Source: Crossiella equi
GTDB lineage: Bacteria > Actinomycetota > Actinomycetes > Mycobacteriales > Pseudonocardiaceae
Length of the DNA: 64,000 nucleotides
Assembly: GCF_017876755.1 (NCBI RefSeq)
Contig: NZ_JAGIOO010000001.1
Coordinates: 6,495,786 to 6,559,785 of the forward strand
Reading direction: 5' to 3'
A program made the position numbers and the translations under genes. Positions 42,161-50,754 of this stretch are shown piece by piece. Positions within the stretch are counted from its first letter, which is position 1. Every line of letters begins with the position of its first letter. Below the pieces are notes generated by a model that searched no databases, had not been told where the DNA came from, and was given only the letters and a program-made list of their open reading frames with translations.

Positions 42161-43393
42161 GTGCGGGCGGTGGAGAGTTCCCTGGACGAGCTGGACCTGT
42201 TCGGTCCGGAGTTCGTCGACGACCCCTGGCCGAGCTTCGCCCGCCTGCGCGAGCGCTCGCCCGTGCACCACGACGAGCGCACCGGGCTGTGGCTGGTCAG
42301 TAAGCACCGGGATGTACGAGCGGTCCTTGCCGACCCGGTGGCCTACGTCCCGGACAACGCGCTGACCGCGGTCACCCCGATCCCACCGCCGCAGCTGCGC
42401 GTGCTGGCCCGCGCCCGGTTCTCGCTGCCGCCGACCCTGGCCAACAACGGCACGGACAGCCACACCGGCCTGCGCCGCCTGGTCGCCTCCTACCTCACCC
42501 CGGCCCGGGTGCGCGCGGCCGAGCCCCGCATCCGCGAGCTCGCCGCCACCGCGCTCGCCGCCTTGCCCGAGCGGGGCACGTTCGACCTGGTCAGCGGCCT
42601 GGCGGCGGAGCTGCCCTGCCGGGTGCTGCTGGAGCTGCTCGGCCTGCGGGAGGTCGACCTGCCCGCGCTCAAGGCCTGGAGCGCGGCCTCGCTGGAGCTG
42701 TTCTGGGGCCGCCCGGACCCGGCGCGGCACGAGGAGCTCGCGGTCGCGGCCGGACAGTTCCACCAGTGGCTGGCCGCCCGCATCCGCGCCGCCACCCCCG
42801 GCACGCCGGACCTGTTCGGGCAGCTCGCCGCGCACCGCGCCCCCGGCGACCGGCCGCTGCGGATCGCCGAGGCGGTTGGCGTCTGCTACTTCCTGCTCAT
42901 CGCGGGCCAGGAGACCACCAGCCAGCTGCTCAGCACGCTGTTCCACCGCCTGGTCCCGCGCCGCGACCTGTGGTCCCGGCTGGCCGCGGGGGAACCGGGC
43001 CTGGCACAGGCGTGTGTGGAGGAGACGCTGCGCCGCGAGCCCCCGGTGAACACCTGGCGCCGCGTCGCCGCGCGCGAGACCACGCTGTCCGGGGTCCGGA
43101 TCCCCGAGGGAGCGCACCTGTTGCTGCTGCTCGCGGGCTCCGGCTCGGACCCCGAGGTGTTCCCGGACGCCGAGTCGTTCTGCCCGGCCCGGCCCGAGGT
43201 GCGGCGGCACCTGGCCTTCGGCCACGGCAGGCACTTCTGCCTCGGCGCGGGCCTGGCCCGGACCGAGGCGGGTTTGGTCCTGGATGCCCTCGCCCGGCAC
43301 CTGCCGCGCCTGGAGCTGGTCGAGGAGGCGCCGCCCATGCTCGGGCTGCTGTCCTTCCGCGCGCCGCTGCGCGTGCTGGTGCGCCGAGCGTGA
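42161..43393 (+). CDS. Cytochrome P450
   Basis: Soluble bacterial P450 of 410 residues. The I-helix motif AGQETTSQ is near 248-255, the ExxR pair is in EETLRREPP, and the heme loop FGHGRHFCLGAG has the thiolate ligand C360. These are the complete set for activity. Redox partners are not nearby. GTG 42161 (VRAVESSLDELDLFGP) is chosen because a TACCGT -10 lies 7 nt before it and the usual N-terminal LF/DP-WPSFARLRE block follows. It diverges from bioF; a BioI-like acyl cleavage role is possible, as is a role in specialised metabolism. The B12 riboswitch begins about 30 bp after its stop. Confidence 0.93.
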   Translation: MRAVESSLDELDLFGPEFVDDPWPSFARLRERSPVHHDERTGLWLVSKHRDVRAVLADPVAYVPDNALTAVTPIPPPQLRVLARARFSLPPTLANNGTDSHTGLRRLVASYLTPARVRAAEPRIRELAATALAALPERGTFDLVSGLAAELPCRVLLELLGLREVDLPALKAWSAASLELFWGRPDPARHEELAVAAGQFHQWLAARIRAATPGTPDLFGQLAAHRAPGDRPLRIAEAVGVCYFLLIAGQETTSQLLSTLFHRLVPRRDLWSRLAAGEPGLAQACVEETLRREPPVNTWRRVAARETTLSGVRIPEGAHLLLLLAGSGSDPEVFPDAESFCPARPEVRRHLAFGHGRHFCLGAGLARTEAGLVLDALARHLPRLELVEEAPPMLGLLSFRAPLRVLVRRA

Positions 43394-43424
43394 TCTTCGA
43401 GACGGCGAGCACCCCCTCGGCGTG

Positions 43425-43548
43425 TGCGACGATGCGGGCTGAAGTCAGCGAGGGGTGAGCGAGGAACCCGGTGCGAGTCCGGGACGGTCCCGCCACTGTG
43501 ACCGGGACGGCCAGTCCCGGGAGTCAGGAGACTCGACCCCCTCGTTCC
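43425..43548 (+). promoter_or_regulatory. Cobalamin (AdoCbl) riboswitch
   Basis: Shows the ordered B12-riboswitch blocks: GAGGAACCCGGTGCGAGTCC (43471-43490 region), GACGGTCCCGCCACTGTGAC with the B12 box GCCACTG (43492-43498), then GGGACGGCCAGTCCCGGGAG and GTCAGGAGAC. The chelatase gene starts about 40 nt later with AAGGA as Shine-Dalgarno, so adenosylcobalamin should switch off this operon. Boundaries are approximate. Confidence 0.95.
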
Positions 43549-43589
43549 TCCCGACCCGGGCGTGGACACCCGAGTAAGGACCGCACCGC

Positions 43590-45713
43590 ATGACCGCCGG
43601 TTACCCGTTCTCCGCCGTCGTCGGCCACCCCGACCTGCGCCTGGCGCTGCTGCTCACCGCCGTGCACCCGGGCATCGGGGGTGTGCTGGTCCGAGGGGAG
43701 AAGGGCACCGCGAAGTCCACCGTGGTGCGCGGGCTGGCCGCGCTGCTGCCCGCGGTCGCGGTGGTCGAGCACTGCCGCTTCGCCTGCGACCCGGCCCGTC
43801 CCGACCCGGACTGCCCGGACGCCCCGCACGACGCCGCCGCGACCACCCGCCCGGCCCGCCTGGTCGAGCTGCCGGTCGGCGCCACCGAGGACCGCCTGGT
43901 CGGCTCGCTCGACCTGGAGCGCGCGCTCACCGAGGGCGTGCGCGCCTACCAGCCGGGTCTGCTCGCCGCCGCGCACCGGGGCGTGCTCTACGTCGATGAG
44001 GTCAACCTGCTGCACGACCACCTCGTCGACCTGCTGCTGGACGCCGCCGCGATGGGCCGCGCGCACGTCGAGCGCGAGGGTGTCTCCGTCGCGCACGCCG
44101 CGAGCTTTCTGCTGGTCGGCACGATGAACCCGGAGGAGGGCGAGCTGCGGCCGCAGCTGCTGGACCGCTTCGGTCTCACCGTCACGGTGCTGGCCTCCCG
44201 CGACACGCGCACGCGCGCCGAGGTCGTGCGCCGTCGCCTGGCCTACGAGGCCGACCCGGCGGGCTTCGCGGAGCAGTGGGTCGGTAAGGACCAGGACTTG
44301 GCCGCGCGCATTACCGCCGCCCGGGCCGCACTGCCCGGCGTGGTGCTCCCGGATGTCGAGCTGCGCCGCATCGCCGCCCTGTGCGCGGCCTTCGAGGTGG
44401 ACGGCATGCGCGCGGACCTGGTCGTGGCGCGCACCGCCCTCGCGCACGCCGCCTGGCGCGGGGCCGAGGCGGTCGAGGCCGCCGACGTCGAGGTTGCCGC
44501 CCGCCTCGCGCTGCCACACCGCAAGCGCCGCGACCCCTTCGACGAGCCCGGCCTGGAGGAGCAGCAGCTCCAGGACGCCCTGGCCAAGGCCGCCGAGGAG
44601 GCCGAACGCCCCGAGGAGCCCGAACCCGACCCCGACGGCCCCGGCGGCCAGGACCCCGGTGCGGAACAGGACGGCCCGGCGGGCGAGCAGACCGAGGGGG
44701 AACGCTCACCGGAGGAGTCCCCGGACCCGCGCGCCCAGCACCCGGTCGGCCAGGACACCGCCGGTCCGGACGCCGACCAGCAGCAGTCGGCGCAGGAGCC
44801 CGTCGCCCAGGACCAGACCGCACCGGAGCCCTCCGACGCCGACCGGTCCGAAACCGGGCAGCCGCGCGGCCCGCGTCGCGACGGCGCCGAGCAGGCGCCC
44901 GCGGCCCCCGCCCCGGCCTTCCGCGCCCGCCTGCTCCAGGTGCCCGGCATGGGCGAGGGCGCCCCCGGACGCCGGTCCCGCTCACGCTCGGAGTCCGGCC
45001 GCGTGGTCCGCGCTTCGCCCGGACAGGGCCACGGCCTGCACCTGGCCGCGACCGTCACCGCCGCCGCCCCGCACCAGTCCGCGCGCGGCCGCACCGGTCC
45101 CGGTCTGCTGCTGCGCGCCGAGGACGTGCGCCGCGCCCTCCGCGAGGGCAAGGAGGGCAACCTGGTGCTCTTCGCCGTGGACGCCTCCGGCTCGATGGCC
45201 GCGCGCCGCCGCATGTCCGCGGTCAGCGGTGCCGTGCTGTCCCTGCTGCGCGATGCCTACCAGCGCCGGGACAAGGTCGGCCTGATCACCTTCCGCGGCG
45301 CGGGCGCCGAGCTGACCCTGCCGCCGACCTCCTCCGTGGACGCCGCGGCGGCCCGCCTCAAGCGCCTGCGCACCGGCGGCCGCACGCCCTTGGCCGACGG
45401 CCTGCTCCGCGCGCGCCGCACCCTGGCCACCGAACGCCTCCGCGACCCGCGCCGCCGCCCGCTGCTGGTCGTGGTCACCGACGGCCGCGCCACGGTCGGG
45501 GTGAGCGGCGACCCGGTGCGGGACGCCGTGCGGGCCGCCCTGCTGCTCGCCGCCGACGGCGTCGCCTCGATCGTCGTGGACTGCGAGAGCGGCCTGGTCC
45601 GCCTGGGCCTGGCCCCGCGCCTGGCGCTCGCGCTCGGCGGCTCCTGCCTGTCCCTGGACGAGCTGTCCGCCGACCGCGTGGCCGGCGTCGTGCGCGCCGC
45701 CCGTGCCGCCTGA
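43590..45713 (+). CDS. ChlI-ChlD type cobaltochelatase / magnesium-chelatase-like subunit
   Basis: AAA ATPase fused to a von Willebrand A domain; 707 residues. It probably powers cobalt insertion by CobN, in place of CobS and CobT. Walker A is [15 protein letters not shown] with K42, Walker [12 protein letters not shown] near 130-141, and the sensor [20 protein letters not shown] long acidic, Pro/Gln/Glu-rich linker (about 325-440) joins to the VWA domain with MIDAS D531-A-S-G-S535 and later TDGRATVG. It sits directly under a B12 riboswitch and 54 bp before cobO. cobN is not in the window. In some annotations this gene is called bchD or chlD; the cobalt role is inferred from context. Confidence 0.9.
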   Translation: MTAGYPFSAVVGHPDLRLALLLTAVHPGIGGVLVRGEKGTAKSTVVRGLAALLPAVAVVEHCRFACDPARPDPDCPDAPHDAAATTRPARLVELPVGATEDRLVGSLDLERALTEGVRAYQPGLLAAAHRGVLYVDEVNLLHDHLVDLLLDAAAMGRAHVEREGVSVAHAASFLLVGTMNPEEGELRPQLLDRFGLTVTVLASRDTRTRAEVVRRRLAYEADPAGFAEQWVGKDQDLAARITAARAALPGVVLPDVELRRIAALCAAFEVDGMRADLVVARTALAHAAWRGAEAVEAADVEVAARLALPHRKRRDPFDEPGLEEQQLQDALAKAAEEAERPEEPEPDPDGPGGQDPGAEQDGPAGEQTEGERSPEESPDPRAQHPVGQDTAGPDADQQQSAQEPVAQDQTAPEPSDADRSETGQPRGPRRDGAEQAPAAPAPAFRARLLQVPGMGEGAPGRRSRSRSESGRVVRASPGQGHGLHLAATVTAAAPHQSARGRTGPGLLLRAEDVRRALREGKEGNLVLFAVDASGSMAARRRMSAVSGAVLSLLRDAYQRRDKVGLITFRGAGAELTLPPTSSVDAAAARLKRLRTGGRTPLADGLLRARRTLATERLRDPRRRPLLVVVTDGRATVGVSGDPVRDAVRAALLLAADGVASIVVDCESGLVRLGLAPRLALALGGSCLSLDELSADRVAGVVRAARAA

Positions 45714-45767
45714 CCCGAGACCCTGCCTGAAACCCTTCGCCTGAGCCCTTCGAAGGAGAACCGCGAG

Positions 45768-46382
45768 ATGCCCCAGGGACAACCGGTCAGCGTGCCCCAG
45801 GACGGCCTCACCACCCGGCAGCGGCGCAACCGGCCGCTGCTGGTCGTGCACACCGGAGAGATGAAGGGCAAGTCCACCGCCGCGTTCGGCATGGCGCTGC
45901 GCGGCTGGAACCAGGGCTGGTCCATCGGCGTGTTCCAGTTCGTCAAGTCCGCCAAGTGGAAGGTCGGCGAGGAGGAGGCCTTCCGCGCGCTCGGCCGGGT
46001 GCACGAGCAGACCGGCCAGGGCGGCGCGGTCGAGTGGCACAAGATGGGCGAGGGCTGGTCCTGGACCCGCAAGAAGGGCACCGAGACCGACCACGCCGAA
46101 GCCGCCCGCGAGGGCTGGCAGGAGATCGCCCGCCGCCTTCGCGAGCAGGCGCACGGCATGTACGTGCTGGACGAGTTCACCTACCCGATGCACTGGGGCT
46201 GGGTGGACGTCGAGGAGGTGGTCGCCGCCCTGCGTGAGCGCCCCGGCCACCAGCACGTGGTCATCACCGGCCGCCACGCCCCGCCCGCGCTGCTGGAGGC
46301 CGCCGACCTGGTGGTGGAGATGACCAAGGTCAAGCACCCGATGGACACCGGGCAGAAGGGCCAGCGGGGGATCGAGTGGTAG
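45768..46382 (+). CDS. cobO: Corrinoid adenosyltransferase CobO (BtuR/CobA type)
   Basis: Transfers the adenosyl group of ATP to the cobalt of cob(I)yrinic acid diamide and other corrinoids; 204 residues, cytosolic. The P-loop GEMKGKSTAAFGMALRG is at about 29-45; family blocks GVFQFVKSAKWKVGEEEA, GEGWSWTRK and YVLDEFTYPMHWGWVDVEEV follow, as does HVVITGRHAPPALLEAADLV. ATG 45768 has GAAGGAGAA about 7 nt upstream. Its end overlaps cobB by 7 nt. It is part of the riboswitch-controlled chelatase - cobO - cobB transcript. Confidence 0.96.
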   Translation: MPQGQPVSVPQDGLTTRQRRNRPLLVVHTGEMKGKSTAAFGMALRGWNQGWSIGVFQFVKSAKWKVGEEEAFRALGRVHEQTGQGGAVEWHKMGEGWSWTRKKGTETDHAEAAREGWQEIARRLREQAHGMYVLDEFTYPMHWGWVDVEEVVAALRERPGHQHVVITGRHAPPALLEAADLVVEMTKVKHPMDTGQKGQRGIEW

Positions 46383-47722
46383 CCAGGATCGTCATCGCGG
46401 CCCCGGGATCGGGCGCGGGCAAGACCACCGTCGCCACCGGCCTGATGGCCGCGCTGCGCCGCCGCGGCCTGCGCGTGGCCCCGGGCAAGGTCGGCCCCGA
46501 CTACATCGACCCCGGCTACCACGCGCTGGCCACCGGCAGGCCTGGCCGCAACCTCGACCCGGTGCTGTGCGGCGAACACCGCGTCCGCCCGATGTTCGCC
46601 CACGCCGCGCGCGATGCCGACCTCGCCGTCATCGAGGGCGTCATGGGCCTGTTCGACGGCCGTCTCGGCACGCCCGGCCACGGCTCCACCGCGCACGTGG
46701 CCACGCTGCTGGACGCCCCCGTCGTGCTCGTGGTCGACGCGCGCGGGCAGAGCCGCAGCCTGGCCGCGCTGCTGCACGGCTTCCGCACCTACGACCCGGC
46801 CGTGCGCATCGCGGGCGTGCTGCTCAACAAGGTCGGCTCCGCCCGGCACACCGAGGTGCTCACCGAGGCCTGCCACGAGGTCGGCCTCGACGTGCTCGGC
46901 AGCCTGCCCCGCGACCCCGCCTTCGAGCTGCCCTCCCGCCACCTCGGCCTGGTCACCGCCGCCGAGCACGGCACCGCCGCGACCTCGGTGGTCGACGCCC
47001 TGGCGGACAAGGTCGCGGGCGCGGTCGACCTGGACGCCGTGCTGCGCCTGGCCCGCTCCGCCCCGCCGCTGCCGCCCGCCGAGTGGGAGCACGGCCTGGC
47101 CCCCGGCCCGGCGCGGCCGGTCGTCGCGGTCGCGGGCGGGCCCGCGTTCACCTTCGGTTATGCCGAGCACACCGAGCTGCTCACCGCCGCCGGTGCCCAG
47201 GTCGCGGTGTTCGACCCGCTGCGCGACGAGGCCCTGCCCGAGGGCACCGCAGGGCTCGTGCTGCCCGGCGGGTTCCCCGAGCAGCACGCCGAGGAGCTGT
47301 CCGCCAACAGCGCGCTGCGCGCGGCCGTCGCCGCGTTCGCGCGGAGCGGCGGACCCGTGCACGCCGAGTGCGGCGGACTGCTCTACCTGGCCCGTGAGCT
47401 CGACGGCCGCCCCATGTGCGGCGTGCTGCCCGCGAGCGCGCGTATGACCCCGCGCCTGGTGCTCGGTTACCGCGACGCGGTCGCGCTCGGTGACTCACCC
47501 GTGGCCGCCGCCGGGACGCGTCGCGCGGCCCACGAGTTCCACCGCACCGAGCTCGTGCCCGCCGCGGGCGAACCCGCCGCGTGGGCGTGGCGGCAGGACG
47601 GCCGCACCCGCACCGAGGGCTTCGCGCTCGGCGGGGTGCACGCCTCCTACCTGCACACCCACCCGGCCGAGGACCCCGCCTCGGTGGCGCGGTTCGTGGC
47701 CGCCGCCGCGGCCAAACCCTGA
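46376..47722 (+). CDS. cobB: (Hydrogeno)cobyrinic acid a,c-diamide synthase
   Basis: Glutamine-dependent amidation of the a and c carboxylates of the corrin ring; 448 residues. N-terminal ATPase domain with APGSGAGKTTVATGL (about 7-21) and KVGPDYIDPGYH; C-terminal amidotransferase domain with LVLPGGFPEQHAEELSAN and nucleophile C332 in HAECGGLLYLAREL. Start GTG 46376 lies within the end of cobO (7-nt overlap), so the two are coupled. In aerobic-route organisms the substrate is hydrogenobyrinate, before cobalt insertion; in anaerobic-route ones cobyrinate. The gene set here does not decide which alone. Confidence 0.95.
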   Translation: MVARIVIAAPGSGAGKTTVATGLMAALRRRGLRVAPGKVGPDYIDPGYHALATGRPGRNLDPVLCGEHRVRPMFAHAARDADLAVIEGVMGLFDGRLGTPGHGSTAHVATLLDAPVVLVVDARGQSRSLAALLHGFRTYDPAVRIAGVLLNKVGSARHTEVLTEACHEVGLDVLGSLPRDPAFELPSRHLGLVTAAEHGTAATSVVDALADKVAGAVDLDAVLRLARSAPPLPPAEWEHGLAPGPARPVVAVAGGPAFTFGYAEHTELLTAAGAQVAVFDPLRDEALPEGTAGLVLPGGFPEQHAEELSANSALRAAVAAFARSGGPVHAECGGLLYLARELDGRPMCGVLPASARMTPRLVLGYRDAVALGDSPVAAAGTRRAAHEFHRTELVPAAGEPAAWAWRQDGRTRTEGFALGGVHASYLHTHPAEDPASVARFVAAAAAKP

Positions 47723-47837
47723 ACAACGGATCGAGGGTCTGGACCGTCGGGCACACGCGGCTTGCGATCGATTGCCCGCGACTCACCGTGACCGATTTTC
47801 CGGGCAGCGGGCCGGTTGTTCGCGAAAACGGCCCAGT

Positions 47838-47848
47838 GGTACTTCACC
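47838..47848 (+). promoter_or_regulatory. GGTACTTCACC upstream of cobM
   Basis: An 11-bp word that recurs at 49424-49434 upstream of cobL. The 299-bp gap here (47723-48021) also contains a GGGTGTGG / CCACACCC inverted repeat (47889-47896, 47920-47927) around a possible -10 TAACGT (47908-47913). No gene and no B12-riboswitch blocks were seen in the gap. Function unknown. Confidence 0.3.
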
Positions 47849-48021
47849 CGAAGTGGCGATCTTGACCTAGCGGGGACCAGGGTGCGGGGGGTGTGGATCG
47901 CAGGCGGTAACGTTCCTCGCCACACCCGCCGGACGCTCGGTACGCCGATCTCGCCGCCCGGCGCCAAGTCCGAAGTGGACAGAGAAGTCCTTCCGCCTGC
48001 CGCGGGAGAGGGGAACATGCT

Positions 48022-49386
48022 GTGACTGGCCGGATCTCGTTCATCGGCGCGGGGCCCGGTGCCGCCGACCTGATCACGCTGCGGGGTGCGCGCCGCATCG
48101 CGGAGGCGGACATCGTGGTGTTCTCCCCGGCGGTCGTGGACGCCGACTGCGTGCGCGAGCACGCCCGCGCCGACGCCGAGCTGGTCGACTTCTCCCGCGT
48201 GCCGCACGAACGGGTCCTGGAGACCTACCGCCGCGCCGCGGTGAAGGGCCTGTCCGTGGTGCGGCTGCACACCGGAGACGGCGCGCTCTGGGGCGCGGTG
48301 CAGGAGCAGTACGACGCGGCGCAGAAGATCGGCCTGGAGGTCGAGATCGTGCCGGGCGTCAGCGGTCTGGCCGCCGCCGCGGCCGCCGCCGGGCGCGAGC
48401 TGAGCCCGGCCGCCGCCTCCGCTCCCGTGGTGCTCACCCGGCCGGAGGGCGACGCGGGCGCGCTGCCCGACGGCGAGAAGCTGCGCGAGCTGGCCCAGCA
48501 CGGCGGCACCATGGCCATCGCCCTGTCCGGCGCGCGCACCGACCAGCTGGTCGAGGAGCTGCGCGCGGGCGGTTACGCCGAGGACACCCCGGTCGTGGTG
48601 GCGTACAAGACGAGCTGGCCGGACGAGCTGCTCATCCAGACCACCCTCGCCGAGCTCGCGGGCACGGTGAAGGACCACCGCCTGTGGCGCACCACGCTGT
48701 TCCTGGTCGGCCAGGTGCTGCGTCCGGGCGGCACGCGCCAGCGCCTGTTCACCAAGCCCGAGGCGGCCCCGCGCCCGAGCACCGGCGGCGGCTACCGGCG
48801 CAGCGACTTCGCCGCCCGGCGTGCCGAACGCCTCGCCGCCGCCCAGCCCGCCGACGAGGTGGTCGAGGCCGAGGTCCCGGTCACCGCCTCGACCTGGCGC
48901 GACCGCCTGGAGGCCACCCGCTCCGCACGGGCGGGCGCCCGGTACCGCCCGGGCGCGTCCAAGCGCTCGGCGGCCGCGGCCACCCGCACCGGCCAGGTCA
49001 CCCTGGCCCTGCACGACGAACAGGACTGCCCGCCCGCCGAGCGCCCGGCCCCCGAGGCGTCAGCACCGGCTCCGGTCGCCGCCCCTGACGCGGGCACCGC
49101 GCCGACGGCCCCGGCCACGCCGGTCGCCGCCAACGGGGCCGCGGTCAACGGTGCCACGGTGGCCGTCCCCAACGGCTCGGCGCTCGCCGTGTCCACCAAC
49201 GGCTCCGCACCCGCGACCCCGTCGCCCTCGGACAGCGCGTCCGAGCCGTCTCCCAGCGCACCGCGCGAAGCCGCCCCGGCGGTCTCGGCCGCGGTGAAAG
49301 CGCCCGCCGCCAAGATGAGTGCGGGCAAGAGCAAGGCGAAGTCCACCGCCACCCGGCGGACCAAGCGGACTCCGCGGAACAGCTGA
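48022..49386 (+). CDS. cobM: Precorrin-4 C11-methyltransferase with long basic tail
   Basis: SAM-dependent methylation at C11 of the corrin ring; residues 1-255 form the TP-methylase fold with FIGAGPGAADLITLRGAR, GLSVVRLHTGDGALWGA, the PGVSGLAAAAAAAG segment and VVAYKTSWPDE. The protein is 454 residues, about 200 longer than the family norm. The extra C-terminal part starts near 265 and becomes Ala/Pro/Ser-rich (about 330-430), ending in a strongly basic stretch (KAPAAKMSAGKSKAKST). GTG 48022 follows GGAGAGGGG. It is downstream of cobB across a 299-bp gap with its own possible promoter. The tail could bind nucleic acid or membranes; no function is shown. Confidence 0.9.
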   Translation: MTGRISFIGAGPGAADLITLRGARRIAEADIVVFSPAVVDADCVREHARADAELVDFSRVPHERVLETYRRAAVKGLSVVRLHTGDGALWGAVQEQYDAAQKIGLEVEIVPGVSGLAAAAAAAGRELSPAAASAPVVLTRPEGDAGALPDGEKLRELAQHGGTMAIALSGARTDQLVEELRAGGYAEDTPVVVAYKTSWPDELLIQTTLAELAGTVKDHRLWRTTLFLVGQVLRPGGTRQRLFTKPEAAPRPSTGGGYRRSDFAARRAERLAAAQPADEVVEAEVPVTASTWRDRLEATRSARAGARYRPGASKRSAAAATRTGQVTLALHDEQDCPPAERPAPEASAPAPVAAPDAGTAPTAPATPVAANGAAVNGATVAVPNGSALAVSTNGSAPATPSPSDSASEPSPSAPREAAPAVSAAVKAPAAKMSAGKSKAKSTATRRTKRTPRNS

Positions 49387-49423
49387 CCCGATGGCCGCCG
49401 ACGACTGCTTAGTGCGCCACTCG

Positions 49424-49434
49424 GGTACTTCACC
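49424..49434 (+). promoter_or_regulatory. GGTACTTCACC upstream of cobL
   Basis: Second copy of the 11-bp word found before cobM, here about 100 bp upstream of the cobL start in the 149-bp gap. Function unknown. Confidence 0.3.
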
Positions 49435-49535
49435 AGTCCATCGGCGAGCCGCGCCACGCGAACCGGCCCGGCGTTGCCATGATCGACTTCAGGGCGGCCG
49501 CGGGTGGCCGTAACCGAGGCGGAGTGGGTGGCGAC

Positions 49536-50744
49536 ATGACGGTCACTGTGGTCGGCGTCGACGGCGGCCCCCTGGTGCCCGACGCGCAGAAGGCCCTTGC
49601 CGACGCGCGTCTGGTCATCGGCAGGCGGCGGCTGCTGGAACTCCACGCGCCGGAGGGCGCGCGCCGCATCGAGCTGGGCCCGGTCGGGCCCGCGCTCGCC
49701 GCGCTGCGCGCGCTCACCGACGAGGACGGTCCGGCGGTGGTCCTGGACCAGGGCGATCCCGGGTACTTCGGGCTGTTGCGCGAGATCCGGGAGGGACACA
49801 TCCGGGCGCAGGTGGTGCCCGCGCTGACCTCCGTGCAGCGGCTGCTGGCCCGCATCGGGCGCACCTCCGACGACGTCACCGTGGTCAACGCCTCCGGTCG
49901 CGAGCTGCGCAAGGCGCTCAACGTCTGCCGCGCCCGCCCGGCCGTGGCCGTGTTCACCGAGGGTGTGGCGGGTCCGGCCGAGATCGGTGCCGGGCTGCTG
50001 GGCTGGCGCCGCACGCTCATCGTCGCCGAGGACCTGGGCGGCCCGGACGAGAAGATCTCCTCGATCTCCCCGGCCAAGGCGGCCAAGCGCCGCTGGAAGG
50101 AACCCAACCTGGTGCTGTCCCTGACCGACCCCGGCGCGGTGCCGGAGGCGGGCTGGTACCTGGGCGGTGAGCCGGTACCCTCGGTCGGCGGCTGGGCGTT
50201 GCCGGAGGAGGCGTTCGCACACCGCGACGGCATGGTCGCCGCCGCCGAGGTCCGCGCGGTCGCGCTGGCCCGCCTCGCCCCGCGCCCCGGCATGCTGGTG
50301 TGGGACGTGGGTGCGGGCTCGGGCGCGATCGGTGTCGAATGTGGACGGTTGGGCGCCGCGGTGATCGCGGTGGAGCGCAACCCCGTGCACTCCATGCGCA
50401 TCGCCACCAACGCGGTCAACCACGCCGTGGACGTGCGCCTGGTCGAGGGCGAGGCGCCCGCCGTGCTCTCCGGCCTGCCCACCCCGGACGCGGTGTTCGT
50501 CGGCGGCGGCGGTCCCGAGGTCGTGAAGGCGTGCGCGGCGGTCGGCGCGGAGCGGGTCGTGGTGGGGCTCAACGCCCTGGACAACGTCACCGCGTGCCGC
50601 AACGCCCTGCGCGGCGGCGGCTACCAGGTGGACGGCTGCCAGGTCGGCGCCTCCCGGCTGGCCACGCTGTCGGACGGGTCGAGCACCCTCACCGCGATCA
50701 ACCCGATGACCCTGCTGTTCGGCCGTCGCGCGGACGCCGGATAG
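49536..50744 (+). CDS. cobL: Precorrin-6Y C5,15-methyltransferase (decarboxylating), CbiE-CbiT fusion
   Basis: Bifunctional SAM enzyme of 402 residues adding methyl groups at C5 and C15 and decarboxylating the C12 acetate. N-terminal CbiE part (1-205): VTVVGVDGGPLVPDAQ and VVLDQGDPGYFG; C-terminal CbiT part (about 210-402): MLVWDVGAGSGAIGVEC (SAM site), AVERNPVHSMRIA and DAVFVGGGGPEVVKA. ATG 49536 (MTVTVVGVDGG) begins at the fold; an ATG 57 nt upstream adds residues without similarity. A purine-rich GGAGTGGGTGG precedes it. The next gene, the CbiG-CbiH fusion, starts 10 bp after its stop, so they are one transcript. Confidence 0.93.
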   Translation: MTVTVVGVDGGPLVPDAQKALADARLVIGRRRLLELHAPEGARRIELGPVGPALAALRALTDEDGPAVVLDQGDPGYFGLLREIREGHIRAQVVPALTSVQRLLARIGRTSDDVTVVNASGRELRKALNVCRARPAVAVFTEGVAGPAEIGAGLLGWRRTLIVAEDLGGPDEKISSISPAKAAKRRWKEPNLVLSLTDPGAVPEAGWYLGGEPVPSVGGWALPEEAFAHRDGMVAAAEVRAVALARLAPRPGMLVWDVGAGSGAIGVECGRLGAAVIAVERNPVHSMRIATNAVNHAVDVRLVEGEAPAVLSGLPTPDAVFVGGGGPEVVKACAAVGAERVVVGLNALDNVTACRNALRGGGYQVDGCQVGASRLATLSDGSSTLTAINPMTLLFGRRADAG

Positions 50745-50754
50745 CGTTGGCCGG

